A DNA stretch of 43,046 bases from JAICQM01 sp963781555 (GCA_963781555.1 CAWAGB010000002.1:1-43046); one strand, 5' to 3'. Shown: positions 31,622-39,451, counted from the stretch's first letter. Notes: a model not told the origin generated them from the sequence alone. Program-made: numbers and translations.

Positions 31622-31972
31622 ATGCCGACCTACACCGTGAACCGGGCTGCGGTGCAGCACGCTCGCAAGCTGATCGACGGGCGCCAGTACGTCCTCGATT
31701 CCGTCTGGGGCGACGTCCAGCCGAGCACCGATGACGAGAACGCTTACCTGGAACGCCACTCGTGGGAGGAGTACGGGGCCTGGCACCTTGGCCTTACCGA
31801 TGATGCCAACGACGAGACGAAGGCGCGCCACGCCTTCGTATTCGGGGACTTCCGGCGCATCCACCGCTCGGCCATCATCGCCTGCCACTTCCGCGCCGCC
31901 GAATGGCGCCACAAGGAGGTCGAGCTGGCGGCGCACGACCTCCTCCAGCTGATCGACGCCAAGAGCGGATGA
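31622..31972 (+). CDS. conserved 116-residue protein of unknown function
   Basis: A compact, highly polar protein: MPTYTVNRAAVQHARKLIDG, then SWEEYGAWHLGLTDDAND and KARHAFVFGDFRRIHRSAII with RAAEWRHKEVELAAHDLL. I recall similar short proteins in Actinomycetota and Chloroflexota, where they are usually left as hypothetical; no activity is assigned. Many His, Arg and Trp residues suggest nucleic-acid or metal binding, which is speculation. The upstream in-frame extension lies antisense to the DinB-like gene and is not used. It ends 9 bp from the convergent kelch-like gene. Confidence 0.7.
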   Translation: MPTYTVNRAAVQHARKLIDGRQYVLDSVWGDVQPSTDDENAYLERHSWEEYGAWHLGLTDDANDETKARHAFVFGDFRRIHRSAIIACHFRAAEWRHKEVELAAHDLLQLIDAKSG

Positions 31973-31981
31973 GGCGGGCCG

Positions 31982-33052
31982 CTACTCGGGGGTGACGTCA
32001 CGCCATGCGCTGCCGTCCCACTCCCACACATCGGTCAGGAAGCCACGGTCGAGCCAGCCGCCGAACATGACCACCCGTCCGCGCCTTTCGTCATAGACCA
32101 GGGATTGTCCGTTCCGCGCGGGAGGAGCCGCCGCCGCCGCGGGCTGGTGCCACGTCTCCCCGTCCCAGGTCCAGGTCGCGAACGAATCCAGCAGGCCGCC
32201 GCCGTCGGCGAGCAGCAGTCCGTCGGGCATCGTGGCGATTGGCTGGACCGGCGAGATGGGCGGCCCGTCAGTGGCGTAAGCCTCCCATCCGGCCCCCGAC
32301 CAGCGCCACAGCCCGGTGGCGTACATCCCCGGGTCGTCGGCGGGCGCGTCAAGGTCGAGCGCCAGGATCACCGGCGCGCCGGCGGTAGGGTCCCACGCCA
32401 TTCGACAGGAAGGGTCACCCGGATCGGGCAGGGTGTCCGCCAGCTGGGTCCAGGCGTTCCCATCCCACGCCCACGTGTCGGTCGCGTTGACCTCGGATTC
32501 GAGGACGCCTCCCGCGTAGAGCACGCGGCGTGACGCCGGATCCCAGCCGGCGACGGGATGGAGTCGCGGCGGCGGGCTCGCGGGGCTGCCGTCGGGGATG
32601 CGCTCGTGCCACGCCGCACCGTCCCACTCCCATGTGTCGCTGTGGACGACGCGGCGACCGCCGGCGTCGGTGCGGCCACCCTGCAGCACCACGACGCGGC
32701 GCTCCGGGTCCGCCACCAGCTGCGCGTCGTCGCGCGGGGTTGGAGCGACACCCGAGCCGTCATCCACGAGCCGCCATGTCGCACCGTCCCAGCCCCACAA
32801 CTCGTTGCTTGCGCCGCGTGGCGTGTCGCCACCGAACGCCAGCACCAGACCACTCGCCGGGTCCCACGCCGCGCCCGGGTTGCTGAGCCCGCGGGGAGCG
32901 GCGGTTGGGCTTGGCGTAGGGCTCGCCGCGCGCGGAGCCGCGCTCGGAGCCGCGCTCCGGCTCGCGCTCGGATGGGCGGCCGGGGTCGCGCAGCCGGCGG
33001 CGAGCAGCGCCACCAGCCCGAGGCGCCACCCCGCTCCGCGTGGAGGTCTCAT
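31982..33052 (-). CDS. kelch-like beta-propeller lipoprotein
   Basis: A 356-residue lipoprotein: signal with lipobox ending at C21 (LAAGC), a Ser/Ala/Pro linker to about residue 52, then some six repeats of about 50 residues. Each repeat has the kelch-like pattern hydrophobic-V-x-x-GG, a gap, then T/LW-x-WDG-x-x-W: LVLAFGGDTPRG/LWGWDGATW, VVVLQGGRTDAG/TWEWDGAAW, VLYAGGV/TWAWDGNAW, TWTWDGETW, VVMFGGW/VWEWDGSAW. It is probably a surface binding or sensing propeller. The start at 33052 has no Shine-Dalgarno sequence; the frame is open to 33262 but earlier residues would precede the signal peptide. Confidence 0.75.
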   Translation of the reverse strand: MRPPRGAGWRLGLVALLAAGCATPAAHPSASRSAAPSAAPRAASPTPSPTAAPRGLSNPGAAWDPASGLVLAFGGDTPRGASNELWGWDGATWRLVDDGSGVAPTPRDDAQLVADPERRVVVLQGGRTDAGGRRVVHSDTWEWDGAAWHERIPDGSPASPPPRLHPVAGWDPASRRVLYAGGVLESEVNATDTWAWDGNAWTQLADTLPDPGDPSCRMAWDPTAGAPVILALDLDAPADDPGMYATGLWRWSGAGWEAYATDGPPISPVQPIATMPDGLLLADGGGLLDSFATWTWDGETWHQPAAAAAPPARNGQSLVYDERRGRVVMFGGWLDRGFLTDVWEWDGSAWRDVTPE

Positions 33053-33110
33053 GCGCGAAAGAGCCGCGGGGCAGGGAGTTGGTGACGCTGCGCGGCCCAT
33101 ACACGACGAT

Positions 33111-33132
33111 GCCGGGCCACGGTGGGTCCGGC
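33111..33132. terminator. hairpin after the serine protease gene
   Basis: GCCGGGCC (33111-33118) and GGTCCGGC (33125-33132) form an 8-bp stem with one mismatch and a 6-nt loop, 27 nt beyond the protease stop on the minus strand. No T-tract. Confidence 0.35.
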
Positions 33133-33158
33133 ACCATCGGTCAGTTGGAAGCGCTTGG

Positions 33159-34067
33159 CTAGCTCCCCAGGAACGCCTGGATGAATGCCTGCGCGTCGGC
33201 GCTGTCCACGCGCCACGAGTAGTCGGCGCCGTGACAGGTGCCGCTGAAGCCGTACGAGACAACCGCCACGACCTGGTTGGTGCCGTTCACGAAGAGCGGG
33301 CCACCGGAGTCACCGTTGCACGTCCCGCCGACACCGCCCACCGCGCTCGGGTTGTTGAGCGTGTGGAGGTTGCCGGAGCGCGAGGAGTTGCCGTTGACCT
33401 CGACGATGCGCGAGGTGGACTTGTAGCGCGTCTCCTCGTCCATCGGGTGCGGCTGGACGGCCTGGATGCCGTAGCCGACCGACTGAATGAGCACGCCGTT
33501 GCGGTTCTTCACTCCGGCGAGCATCGCCTCCACCGTGCCGAGCGGGGCAAGCTGCCCGTACGAGCTCAGGGAAACCGGCGCGTCGAGCTCCATGACGCCG
33601 ACGTCGTAGTTGGTCGGGAAGTTGGCGAAGCCGTCGTAGAGCGGGTTCGGGTAGGCGGTGGCGCCCACGAAGCCGTTGGCGGGATCCTCCAGCCACGCGC
33701 GACGCGCGGCGTCGAAGGTCGCGACGTCCGGGTAGACCGTGCCGATCTGCGCCCGCAGCGGCCATCCCTCGAGCACGCGAGTGTCACGGAAGGTGACCCA
33801 CGCATCGGTCCCACCGGAGGTGCCCTCGAGGACGCCCTCCGTACCGATGCCGTACGCGCAGTGGCCGGCGGTCAGGAACGTGTCGGCGTCGAGCAGGGTG
33901 CCGGAGCAGCTGAACCAGCCCTCATCGGTCGGGTCGTAGAAGATGGTGAACCCGACGTAGGGATGCTCGCCGTCGTCCGGCGTGCCGTAGGTGATGGCCG
34001 ACGCGGGTGCCATGACGGCCACCACCAGCGCAGCAGCCAGGAGCAATGAGCGAACCAGGGTCTTCAT
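33159..34067 (-). CDS. secreted trypsin-like serine protease
   Basis: A 302-residue S1-family protease with a Sec signal peptide (residues 1-24, cleavage after ASA). The catalytic triad is complete: H69 in LTAGHC, D155 in NYDVGVMEL and S254 in GTCNGDSGGPLF. Cys54 and Cys70 can make the usual His-loop disulfide; Cys250 and one in GTCHGADY a second. An insertion of about 35 residues before the Asp strand is longer than in trypsin. The residue six before Ser254 is Gly, so specificity is not clearly trypsin-like. GGAGG lies 4 nt before the ATG at 34067. It would act outside the cell. Confidence 0.92.
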   Translation of the reverse strand: MKTLVRSLLLAAALVVAVMAPASAITYGTPDDGEHPYVGFTIFYDPTDEGWFSCSGTLLDADTFLTAGHCAYGIGTEGVLEGTSGGTDAWVTFRDTRVLEGWPLRAQIGTVYPDVATFDAARRAWLEDPANGFVGATAYPNPLYDGFANFPTNYDVGVMELDAPVSLSSYGQLAPLGTVEAMLAGVKNRNGVLIQSVGYGIQAVQPHPMDEETRYKSTSRIVEVNGNSSRSGNLHTLNNPSAVGGVGGTCNGDSGGPLFVNGTNQVVAVVSYGFSGTCHGADYSWRVDSADAQAFIQAFLGS

Positions 34068-34486
34068 TCGTCCTCCAGGAGATGTGATGGGCGCGGCGTT
34101 GCGCGCGCTGCCCTCGCACTGGCCTGGAGCATAGGCCGGGCCGCGCGCTCATCCCGGACCAGTCACCCTGGTTCGGACCAGACCGATTCGGAGCCTCGCG
34201 GAACCGCTGCCCTCATGCGTCCCGTGTCACCTAACGGCCACGTTGAGGCGCAAGCTCCCTCGAATCTGCCCGCCGTATGCCGCTGGATGCATGGATTGGG
34301 CACGAAACGGGCCGATGTTGGCCGTTGGCCCACTCCCGGTGTATGCGGCGCTTGGCCATGCGCCCCCGCGGGTGCAACTAGTGCGGTCCGTTTGTGCGGT
34401 CGCGGCGTCCCGCAGATGGGACACGGCCGCTCCGGCCCAGGGTTCGGCTGGAAGAAGGTCAGCTGGCCCACATTGGTCGCGAAGGT
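34068..34486. other. 420-bp region without a supported gene
   Basis: It holds the protease leader and promoter (below about 34181). The rest has one doubtful frame on the minus strand, GTG 34471 to 34163, with a CPICG knuckle, no family match and no ribosome site. I find no tRNA or clear structured RNA. Confidence 0.4.
34128..34181 (-). promoter_or_regulatory. protease promoter with repeated operator half-sites
   Basis: On the minus strand TATGCT (34133-34128) is a good -10, about 55 nt before the Shine-Dalgarno-bearing start. Upstream, CGGACCAG (34155-34162) and CTGGTTCG (34168-34175) form a near-perfect inverted repeat with a 5-nt spacer, and CGGACCAG recurs at 34174-34181. The first repeat covers the expected -35 position, so regulation by a DNA-binding protein is likely. 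Confidence 0.4.
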
Positions 34487-34849
34487 CTACCGCCCTCCGT
34501 TGTCGAGGTCGGCGATGCGGGCGCGGACGAGCTCCTCGAGCAGGTCGTCGGGGAGCGGCGCGTCCGGCGTGAAATGGACGCTTCCCTTCGTCTGGGTGAA
34601 GGGAGCCAGGGCCGCGGCATGCGACGCCATGAAGGCATCGGTCAGCGGGTAGAGGCTGCAGTGCCGCTTCCAGCCCGCGTACCAGACCACCGCCCTGCCG
34701 TTGCGCTTGAAGGTCGGCATGCCGTAGCTCACGGCCTCCACGGCGTCCGGCACGAGACGCCGGATCTGCTCGCGGATGCGCACCAGGGTCGCGCGCTGCG
34801 CGGCCGGGAGGGCGGCGAGGTAGGCCTCCACCGCGTCGGACTCATTCAT
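34487..34849 (-). CDS. DUF1801/YdhG-type protein
   Basis: A 120-residue DUF1801 protein (the YdhG/iron-chaperone-like fold related to frataxin). The diagnostic run is IRRLVPDAVEAVSYGMPTFK (about residues 25-44), then VVWYAGWKRHCSLYPL and GSVHFTPDAPLPDDLLEELV. Most family members have no defined role; the frataxin-like fold led to the iron chaperone suggestion. The ATG at 34849 is preceded by TATCAT at 9 nt and has no Shine-Dalgarno sequence. It is divergent from the split-barrel gene at 34933. Confidence 0.85.
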   Translation of the reverse strand: MNESDAVEAYLAALPAAQRATLVRIREQIRRLVPDAVEAVSYGMPTFKRNGRAVVWYAGWKRHCSLYPLTDAFMASHAAALAPFTQTKGSVHFTPDAPLPDDLLEELVRARIADLDNGGR

Positions 34850-34858
34850 GGCCGGCCG

Positions 34859-34864
34859 ATGATA
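34859..34864 (-). promoter_or_regulatory. -10 box upstream of DUF1801 gene
   Basis: TATCAT on the minus strand, 9 nt from the ATG at 34849. Confidence 0.4.
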
Positions 34865-34893
34865 GGGGTGATCCGGTCGGCACGTGCCGGGCG

Positions 34894-34915
34894 TACGGGT
34901 TGGCACAAGCCCGTA
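34894..34915. promoter_or_regulatory. palindrome in divergent promoter region
   Basis: TACGGGTTG (34894-34902), GCA, then CAAGCCCGTA (34906-34915): nine paired positions with one bulged G. It sits between the divergent DUF1801 and split-barrel genes, 17 nt before the latter's ATG. An operator or an RNA hairpin in the short leader. Confidence 0.4.
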
Positions 34916-34932
34916 GGACGAGAGCACCTCCC

Positions 34933-35388
34933 ATGACCGACACCGCCGCACCCTCCACCGATACCACCGATACCGCCGCCGTGGCGAAGCTCCTCCGCAC
35001 GCTCGACATCTGCATGCTCACCACCCGCGCGGAGGACGGCGCTCTGCACGGCCGGCCGATGTCCAACAACGGCGAAGTGGAGTACAACGGCGACAGCTGG
35101 TTCTTCGCCCAGGACGGCAGCCGCAAGGTGACCGAGATCGATGCCGATCGGCGCGTCGAGCTGGCGTTCATCGACACCCCCAACAGCACCTGGGTCAACG
35201 TCGAGGGCGAGGCGGAGATCGTCCGCGACGACGTGGAGCTGAAGCGGAGCCTGTGGCTGAAGGATCTCGAGCGCTGGTTCCAGGACGGCCCCGAGGACCC
35301 GCAGGTCGTGCTCATCAAGGTCAGCGCCCGCCACATCGACGCCTGGGCCGGCGAGGAAGATCGCTCGTTCGACCTCCCGCCGAGCTGA
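34933..35388 (+). CDS. pyridoxamine-phosphate-oxidase-like split-barrel protein
   Basis: A 151-residue flavin-binding split-barrel protein of the general stress protein 26 group. Features: LLRTLDICMLTTRAEDGALH, then GRPMSNNGEVEYNGDSWFFA (residues about 44-63; the RPM motif), SRKVTEIDADRRVELAFID and WVNVEGEAEIV, with a C-terminal KVSARHIDAWAG. Such proteins bind FMN, FAD or F420 as dimers; with two luciferase-like enzymes nearby F420 is possible, but not shown. The open frame before 34933 is not used. The next gene follows 21 bp downstream. Confidence 0.88.
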   Translation: MTDTAAPSTDTTDTAAVAKLLRTLDICMLTTRAEDGALHGRPMSNNGEVEYNGDSWFFAQDGSRKVTEIDADRRVELAFIDTPNSTWVNVEGEAEIVRDDVELKRSLWLKDLERWFQDGPEDPQVVLIKVSARHIDAWAGEEDRSFDLPPS

Positions 35389-35397
35389 CGCGCGGCG

Positions 35398-35403
35398 TAC
35401 GCT
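35398..35403 (+). promoter_or_regulatory. -10 box of leaderless MORN-repeat mRNA
   Basis: TACGCT exactly 6 nt before the ATG at 35410; no Shine-Dalgarno sequence. Confidence 0.5.
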
Positions 35404-35409
35404 TGGCGC

Positions 35410-35628
35410 ATGTCCGAGCCACGCGAGGAGATCACCCACTTCGGCAACGGCCGGGTGAAGTACACCGGGTTCCGCCTGGACGACGAGATGCACGGCGACT
35501 GGTCGTGGTATCGGACCGATGGGTCGCTGATGCGCACCGGCTCCTTCGACCGGGGCCGCCAGATCGGTACCTGGCGCACGTTTGACCGATCCGGGGCGGT
35601 GGTCAAGGAGACGCGCCCGGGCACGTGA
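35410..35628 (+). CDS. 72-residue MORN-variant repeat protein
   Basis: A small protein of about three MORN_2-type repeats: NGRVKYTGFRLDDEMHGDWS, WYRTDGSLMRTGSFDRGRQIG and TWRTFDRSGAVVKE, each with the pattern G-x-W-x-x-Y/F-x-x-x-G-x-x-x-x-x-G. Such repeats (as in YwqK) make flat beta hairpin stacks that bind proteins or membranes. The protein is essentially only repeats, with no signal peptide. It lies 21 bp after the split-barrel gene but has its own start box. Confidence 0.75.
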   Translation: MSEPREEITHFGNGRVKYTGFRLDDEMHGDWSWYRTDGSLMRTGSFDRGRQIGTWRTFDRSGAVVKETRPGT

Positions 35629-35693
35629 GGGGGATGCTGGCGCGGGCCGTCAGCCCGGTGGACCGCTGCCGACCGATTGGTCGCCGATCGGAG

Positions 35694-36458
35694 CTAGCGC
35701 GCCGTCCAGCCGCCGTCGACCCGCAGGACGGTGCCCGTGACGAGCCCCGCTGAGGGGGAGGCGAGGTAGAGCACCGCCGCGGCAACATCGGTCGTGGTGC
35801 CGAACCGCCCGGCGGGGATGCGCGCGAGGACATCGGCGGCGAACTCCGGATCGTCAAGCCGTTCCGCGGTGCCGGGCGTCCGAACGAACGTCGGTGCGAC
35901 CGCGTTGACCGTCACCCCGTGCGGTGACCATTCCAGGGCCAGCACGCGGGTCAGCATGTTCACTGCGCCCTTGCTCGCCGAGTAGACCGCGTGGCGCGGG
36001 ATGCCCACCAGCCCGGCCTGCGAGCTCATCGAGATGATCCGTCCGTAGCCCCGGGCGAGCATGGCCCGACCCACCGCCTGGGTGACGAAGAACAGGCCGC
36101 GCAGGTTGACGTCCATCATCTCGTCCCAGTCCGCCTCCGTGATGTCGACGGCGTCGTGGTTCGCGCCCAGCCCGGCGTTGTTGACCAGGATGTCGACCTG
36201 GCCAGCCTCGTCGAGCAGCCTTCCCACGGCCCGATGGATGGACTCCGCATCGGTCACGTCCAGCTCCAGGGCGAATGCGCGCCCGCCGCGCGCCTCGACC
36301 TCGGCGAGCAGGCCCGTGGCATCGGTCTCGGTCCGGACCGCGGCGGCGACCGTGGCCCCGGCACCGGCCAGCGCAAGCACCAGGTCGTGGCCGATGCCTC
36401 GCGACGCCCCGGTCACGAGCGCCACCTGCCCAGTGAGGCTGAAGTTCGGCTGCTCCAT
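35694..36458 (-). CDS. SDR-family oxidoreductase
   Basis: A 254-residue classical short-chain dehydrogenase/reductase. NAD(P) motif TGASRGIG (residues 16-23), D68-V in the adenine pocket, NNAG (93-96), N118, catalytic S146, Y159 and K163 (SMSSQ and YSASK) are all present, and it ends in the usual VLRVDGGW. The closest general group is FabG/gluconate-dehydrogenase-like; the substrate is unknown. Arg42 after the second strand hints at NADP(H). TAGCAT lies exactly 6 nt before the ATG at 36458. It follows the TetR gene in the same direction by 54 bp and may be part of the same detoxification regulon. Confidence 0.92.
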   Translation of the reverse strand: MEQPNFSLTGQVALVTGASRGIGHDLVLALAGAGATVAAAVRTETDATGLLAEVEARGGRAFALELDVTDAESIHRAVGRLLDEAGQVDILVNNAGLGANHDAVDITEADWDEMMDVNLRGLFFVTQAVGRAMLARGYGRIISMSSQAGLVGIPRHAVYSASKGAVNMLTRVLALEWSPHGVTVNAVAPTFVRTPGTAERLDDPEFAADVLARIPAGRFGTTTDVAAAVLYLASPSAGLVTGTVLRVDGGWTAR

Positions 36459-36464
36459 GCGCGG

Positions 36465-36470
36465 ATGCTA
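36465..36470 (-). promoter_or_regulatory. -10 box of leaderless SDR mRNA
   Basis: TAGCAT on the minus strand, 6 nt from the ATG at 36458; no Shine-Dalgarno sequence. Confidence 0.5.
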
Positions 36471-36512
36471 CAGGCCGCGGTGGCGCTGGCGTGTGCGCGG
36501 GGCGGGGTGGGG

Positions 36513-37154
36513 CTACGACTCCAGGATCCGCTCCAGCCCATCCAGGATGAGGCCGAGCCCGAACGAGAACTCGCTCTCTGCCTCGGGGCCGCGCTCCTTG
36601 AGGTGCTGGCCGATGTGCTCGGCAAGGTGCGGCACGGCCGTCACGTCGAGCTGCTCCAGGAATTCGGCGACGGAGCCGAGCTGCTGCATGCCCGCCGTGA
36701 TGCCGACCTCCCAGAGCGTGAAGCCCATGACGTGGCTGTCGAGCGCGTGATAGGCGTGGTCGGTCATCTCCGCCGAGAAGCCCGCGCCCCGCAGGCAGCC
36801 GAGGATGGCGTCCATGTGCCGCAGCCGTGGCTGGCTGACCCGCGGGCCGGCGAGCAGCAGCGCCGCCGCCCAGGGGTGCCGCACCAGGACTTCGTGCGCG
36901 GACTCGGAACCCCGCCGCAGCTCGGCCTTCCAGTCCCCGCCCGCGACCGGCAGGGCCATCTCGAGCACGACCGCGTCGAGCATCTCCGCCAGCAGGTCGT
37001 CCTTGTTGGCCACGTGGTGGTAGAGCGACATCGCCTCGACGCCCACGTCCTGGGCGAGTCGTCGCATCGTCAGCGCGGCAATGCCATCGGCATCGGCCAG
37101 GCGAATCGCGGTCTGCACCACCAGATCGCGGCTCAGCTTCGTGGGGGTCGTCAT
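36513..37154 (-). CDS. TetR-family repressor (TetR_C type)
   Basis: A 213-residue repressor. The HTH (about residues 10-55) reads AIRLADADGIAALTMRRLAQ, then GVEAMSLYHHVANKDDLL, very close to TetR class proteins, where the Y-x-H-V-x-x-K recognition helix is typical. The C-terminal ligand domain is of the tetracycline-repressor type (LRRGSESAHEVLVRHPWAAA, HALDSHVMGFTLWEVG). It is divergent from an MDR oxidoreductase gene, and two CTTACAACGTAAG-like operators lie in the gap, so it most likely represses both itself and the oxidoreductase. The minus-strand -10 TAAGAT overlaps operator 1. Confidence 0.92.
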   Translation of the reverse strand: MTTPTKLSRDLVVQTAIRLADADGIAALTMRRLAQDVGVEAMSLYHHVANKDDLLAEMLDAVVLEMALPVAGGDWKAELRRGSESAHEVLVRHPWAAALLLAGPRVSQPRLRHMDAILGCLRGAGFSAEMTDHAYHALDSHVMGFTLWEVGITAGMQQLGSVAEFLEQLDVTAVPHLAEHIGQHLKERGPEAESEFSFGLGLILDGLERILES

Positions 37155-37157
37155 GGC

Positions 37158-37212
37158 TTGACAATCTTACAACGTAAGACGTAGTCTGTGCACGTTAGCC
37201 TTACAACGTACG
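37158..37212. promoter_or_regulatory. divergent tetR/MDR promoter with two operators
   Basis: For the MDR gene, TTGACA (37158-37163), an 18-nt spacer and TAGTCT (37182-37187) make a near-consensus promoter. Operator 1, CTTACAACGTAAG (37166-37178), is a perfect CTTAC/GTAAG palindrome with a 3-nt centre, placed between the -35 and -10. Operator 2, CTTACAACGTACG (37200-37212), has one mismatch and lies just after the predicted start point. Centres are 34 bp apart, about three helical turns. On the other strand TAAGAT (37169-37164) would be the tetR -10, also covered by operator 1. Confidence 0.75.
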
Positions 37213-37222
37213 AAAGAGACCG

Positions 37223-38189
37223 ATGCGCGCCTACCGCCGAGACCGATACGGATCCCCCGCCACCCTGGCGCTGCGCGAGGTGGAGCGCCCCGCGCCGGTC
37301 GATGACCAGGTCCTGGTGCGCGTGCACGCCAGCTCGGTCAACGCCCACGACTGGCACATGCTGCGTGGCAAGCCGTACATCGCACGCCTCGGCGAGGGGC
37401 TGCGACGGCCGAAGAACGGCCAGATCGGGCTCGACGTGGCGGGCGTGGTCGAGGGGATCGGTCCGGGCGTGACCGACCTCGCCATCGGCGACCGAGTCTT
37501 CGGCACCCGCGGCGGCGCCTTCGGCGAGTACGTCGCCGGCAGGAACATGGTCGCCATGCCGGAGGGGCTGACCTTCGCCGAAGCTGCCGCCCTGCCCGTG
37601 GCGGGGATCACCGCGCTACAGGCGGTCCGCGACAGGGCGAAGCTCCGGCCCGGAGATCGGGTGCTCGTCAACGGCGCCGGCGGCGGGGTCGGCAGCCTGG
37701 TCGTGCAGATCGCCAAGGCGTACGGGGCGGACGTCACCGCGGTGACGAGCAGCGCCAACCTGGAGCTGGCGGCCTCGCTCGGCGCCGGACGGGTGATCGA
37801 TTACATGCGCGACGACTTCACGCGGCTGGGCAGCCACGATGCGGTCATCGACCTCGGTGGCAACCGCTCGTTGCGTGCCTTGCGCCGCGCGATAACGCCG
37901 GGCGGACGGCTGGTCATGATCGCGCCGGCACCCGGCAACTGGATCGGCCCGATCGCGCGGATCGTCGGCGCGGTCATCGCGTCACGCCTCTCGAGCCAGC
38001 AGCTCGGGACGTTCCTGTCGTCGGTCAGTCGCGAGGACCTGGCTGCCGCTGCGCGAGCTCGTGGAGGCGGGCAAGGTGCGGCCGGTCATCGACCGGGCCT
38101 TCGGGTTCGACGAGGTGCCGGCCGCGATCGAGTACATGGAGTCGGGGCGATCCCACGGGAAGATCGTGGTCGAAGTCGTGAGGGAGTGA
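37223..38189 (+). pseudogene. MDR/quinone oxidoreductase, frameshifted
   Basis: A zinc-independent medium-chain dehydrogenase (NAD(P)-dependent alcohol dehydrogenase/quinone oxidoreductase type). The GroES-like half is intact (RVHASSVNAHDWHMLRGKP) and the Rossmann motif is VNGAGGGVGSLVVQIAKAYG (about residues 149-168). After about residue 274 the frame is lost: the expected C-terminus LRELVEAGKVRPVIDRAFGF, then DEVPAAIEYMESGRSHGKIV, continues one frame later from 38049 and ends at TGA 38187-38189. One extra base near 38042-38048 explains this. Reading straight on gives an Arg-rich tail to 38356. No slippery sequence is seen, so it is either a recent pseudogene or a sequence error. Confidence 0.8.
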
Positions 38190-38241
38190 GCCCTTGCGAT
38201 TCCCGCCCGGAGGGAGCATCGGGGAGCGGATGGCGTTTCTT

Positions 38242-38262
38242 GCCAGCGGTGTTGCCGTTGGC
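38242..38262. terminator. hairpin between convergent MDR and histidine kinase genes
   Basis: GCCAGCGG (38242-38249), loop TGTTG, CCGTTGGC (38255-38262): eight pairs including one G-T. It could terminate both converging transcripts. No T-tract. Confidence 0.35.
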
Positions 38263-38352
38263 GAGGCGCAGGAGCCTCGGCGTGTCCGCAGCTCCCACTC
38301 GGCGCAGATATCGCAGCTGGCTGTCCCGTAGTTCCGCGGCGTGGGAACGCGC

Positions 38353-39450
38353 CTAGGCGGCCGGCAGCTCCAGGGTGAACGCCGACCCGACGCCCTGCGT
38401 GCTGGCCGCCACCAGGTCGCCCCCCATCGCTCGGGCGAGGTCGCGGCTGATGGACAGGCCCAGCCCGACGCCACGCTCCCCACCCGCCTCCGTGCGCCCG
38501 ACCTGCACGAACGGCTGAAAGATCGATTCGAGGTGCTCCGCCGCGATACCCGGGCCGCGGTCGATCACGGTGATTCGCACCCGTCCGCCGCCCTCCTCGA
38601 CCGTGAGCTCGAACGGTGTCCCGGGGGCGCCGTATTTCATCGCGTTGGTGCCGAGGTTGAGCAGGATCTGCTGCACCGCCCGTGCGTCTCCCATGACGCG
38701 CGCGTCGGTCGGCGACCTGCGCAGCGTCTGGCCCTCCTGGGCGAGCCGCACGGCGAGGGTGGCCTCCACCGCGTCCAGCGCGTCGTCGACGCGGAGTGGC
38801 TCGAGCACCAGCTCGCGCTCGCGGCCAACCGCCGCAAGGTCGAGGATGTCGGTGATCAATTCGGCCAGCTGGTCGGCGCCATTGCGGATCCGCTCCACGT
38901 ACCGCCGCTGCTCGTCGTTGAGCGGCCCGCGCCGCTCCCGCAGCAGCAGATCCGCGTAGCCGCGCACCGCGCTGAGGGGCGAGCGCAGCTCGTGCGAGAC
39001 GACCGCCACGAACTGGTCCTTCGTCTCCGTCGCCGCGACGGCCACGTTGCGTGCCTCGATGAGATCGGCCTCCAACCGGTTTCGCTGGAGCATCGGTGCC
39101 AGGAAGAGGTCGTAGCGCGGCCCGTCGTCCGCCTGGCGCCGGCGGCCGTTGACCAGCATCGGGACGTCGGAGCCGTCGCGGTGGCGGATCGGCACGTAGA
39201 GCTCCATCGCCTTGCCCTCGATGCGCAGCAGCGGGAAGAGATGGGTGCTGTAGAAGATCCGCCCGGCCGGGCCGAGGATGGTGTCGACGTGGCGCCCCAG
39301 CACCTCGTCGGGCGCCCAGCCGGTGAGGTTGGTGAACGTTGCGTTCACCGTGCCGACCATTGCCTCGTCGTCCAGCACGACGTACGCGAGGGGGGCGCCG
39401 TCAAGCACTGGGTCGAGGGGTTCCCGCCGGCTCGGATCGACCGGCGCCAT
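38353..39450 (-). CDS. RsbP-like PAS domain fused to histidine kinase
   Basis: A 365-residue soluble kinase with no TM helix. Residues about 15-120 are a PAS domain (LAYVVLDDEAMVGTVNATFT, VLGRHVDTILGPAGRIFYST, then FPLLRIEGKAMELYVPIRHR and DGSDVPMLVNGRR), followed by the linker MLQRNRLEADLIEARNVAVAA. This run closely resembles the PAS and linker of Bacillus RsbP as I remember it. Instead of a PP2C phosphatase, a HisKA/HATPase follows: H153 in VVSHELRSPLS, N-box LLNLGTNAMKYG, G1 DRGPGI and G2 GVGLGLSIS. It starts 2 nt after the RsbQ-like hydrolase stop, so it is co-translated. No response regulator is adjacent. Confidence 0.9.
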   Translation of the reverse strand: MAPVDPSRREPLDPVLDGAPLAYVVLDDEAMVGTVNATFTNLTGWAPDEVLGRHVDTILGPAGRIFYSTHLFPLLRIEGKAMELYVPIRHRDGSDVPMLVNGRRRQADDGPRYDLFLAPMLQRNRLEADLIEARNVAVAATETKDQFVAVVSHELRSPLSAVRGYADLLLRERRGPLNDEQRRYVERIRNGADQLAELITDILDLAAVGRERELVLEPLRVDDALDAVEATLAVRLAQEGQTLRRSPTDARVMGDARAVQQILLNLGTNAMKYGAPGTPFELTVEEGGGRVRITVIDRGPGIAAEHLESIFQPFVQVGRTEAGGERGVGLGLSISRDLARAMGGDLVAASTQGVGSAFTLELPAA

Positions 39451-39451
39451 G

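Noticed and set aside
34163..34471. 102-codon minus-strand ORF with a CPICG knuckle
   Set aside because: GTG start without ribosome site or start box, Pro/Arg-rich, no family match; kept only as a remark on the gene-poor stretch.
38039..38060. Programmed frameshift in the MDR gene
   Set aside because: No slippery heptamer or stimulatory hairpin; the change needs one base skipped, which fits an indel better.
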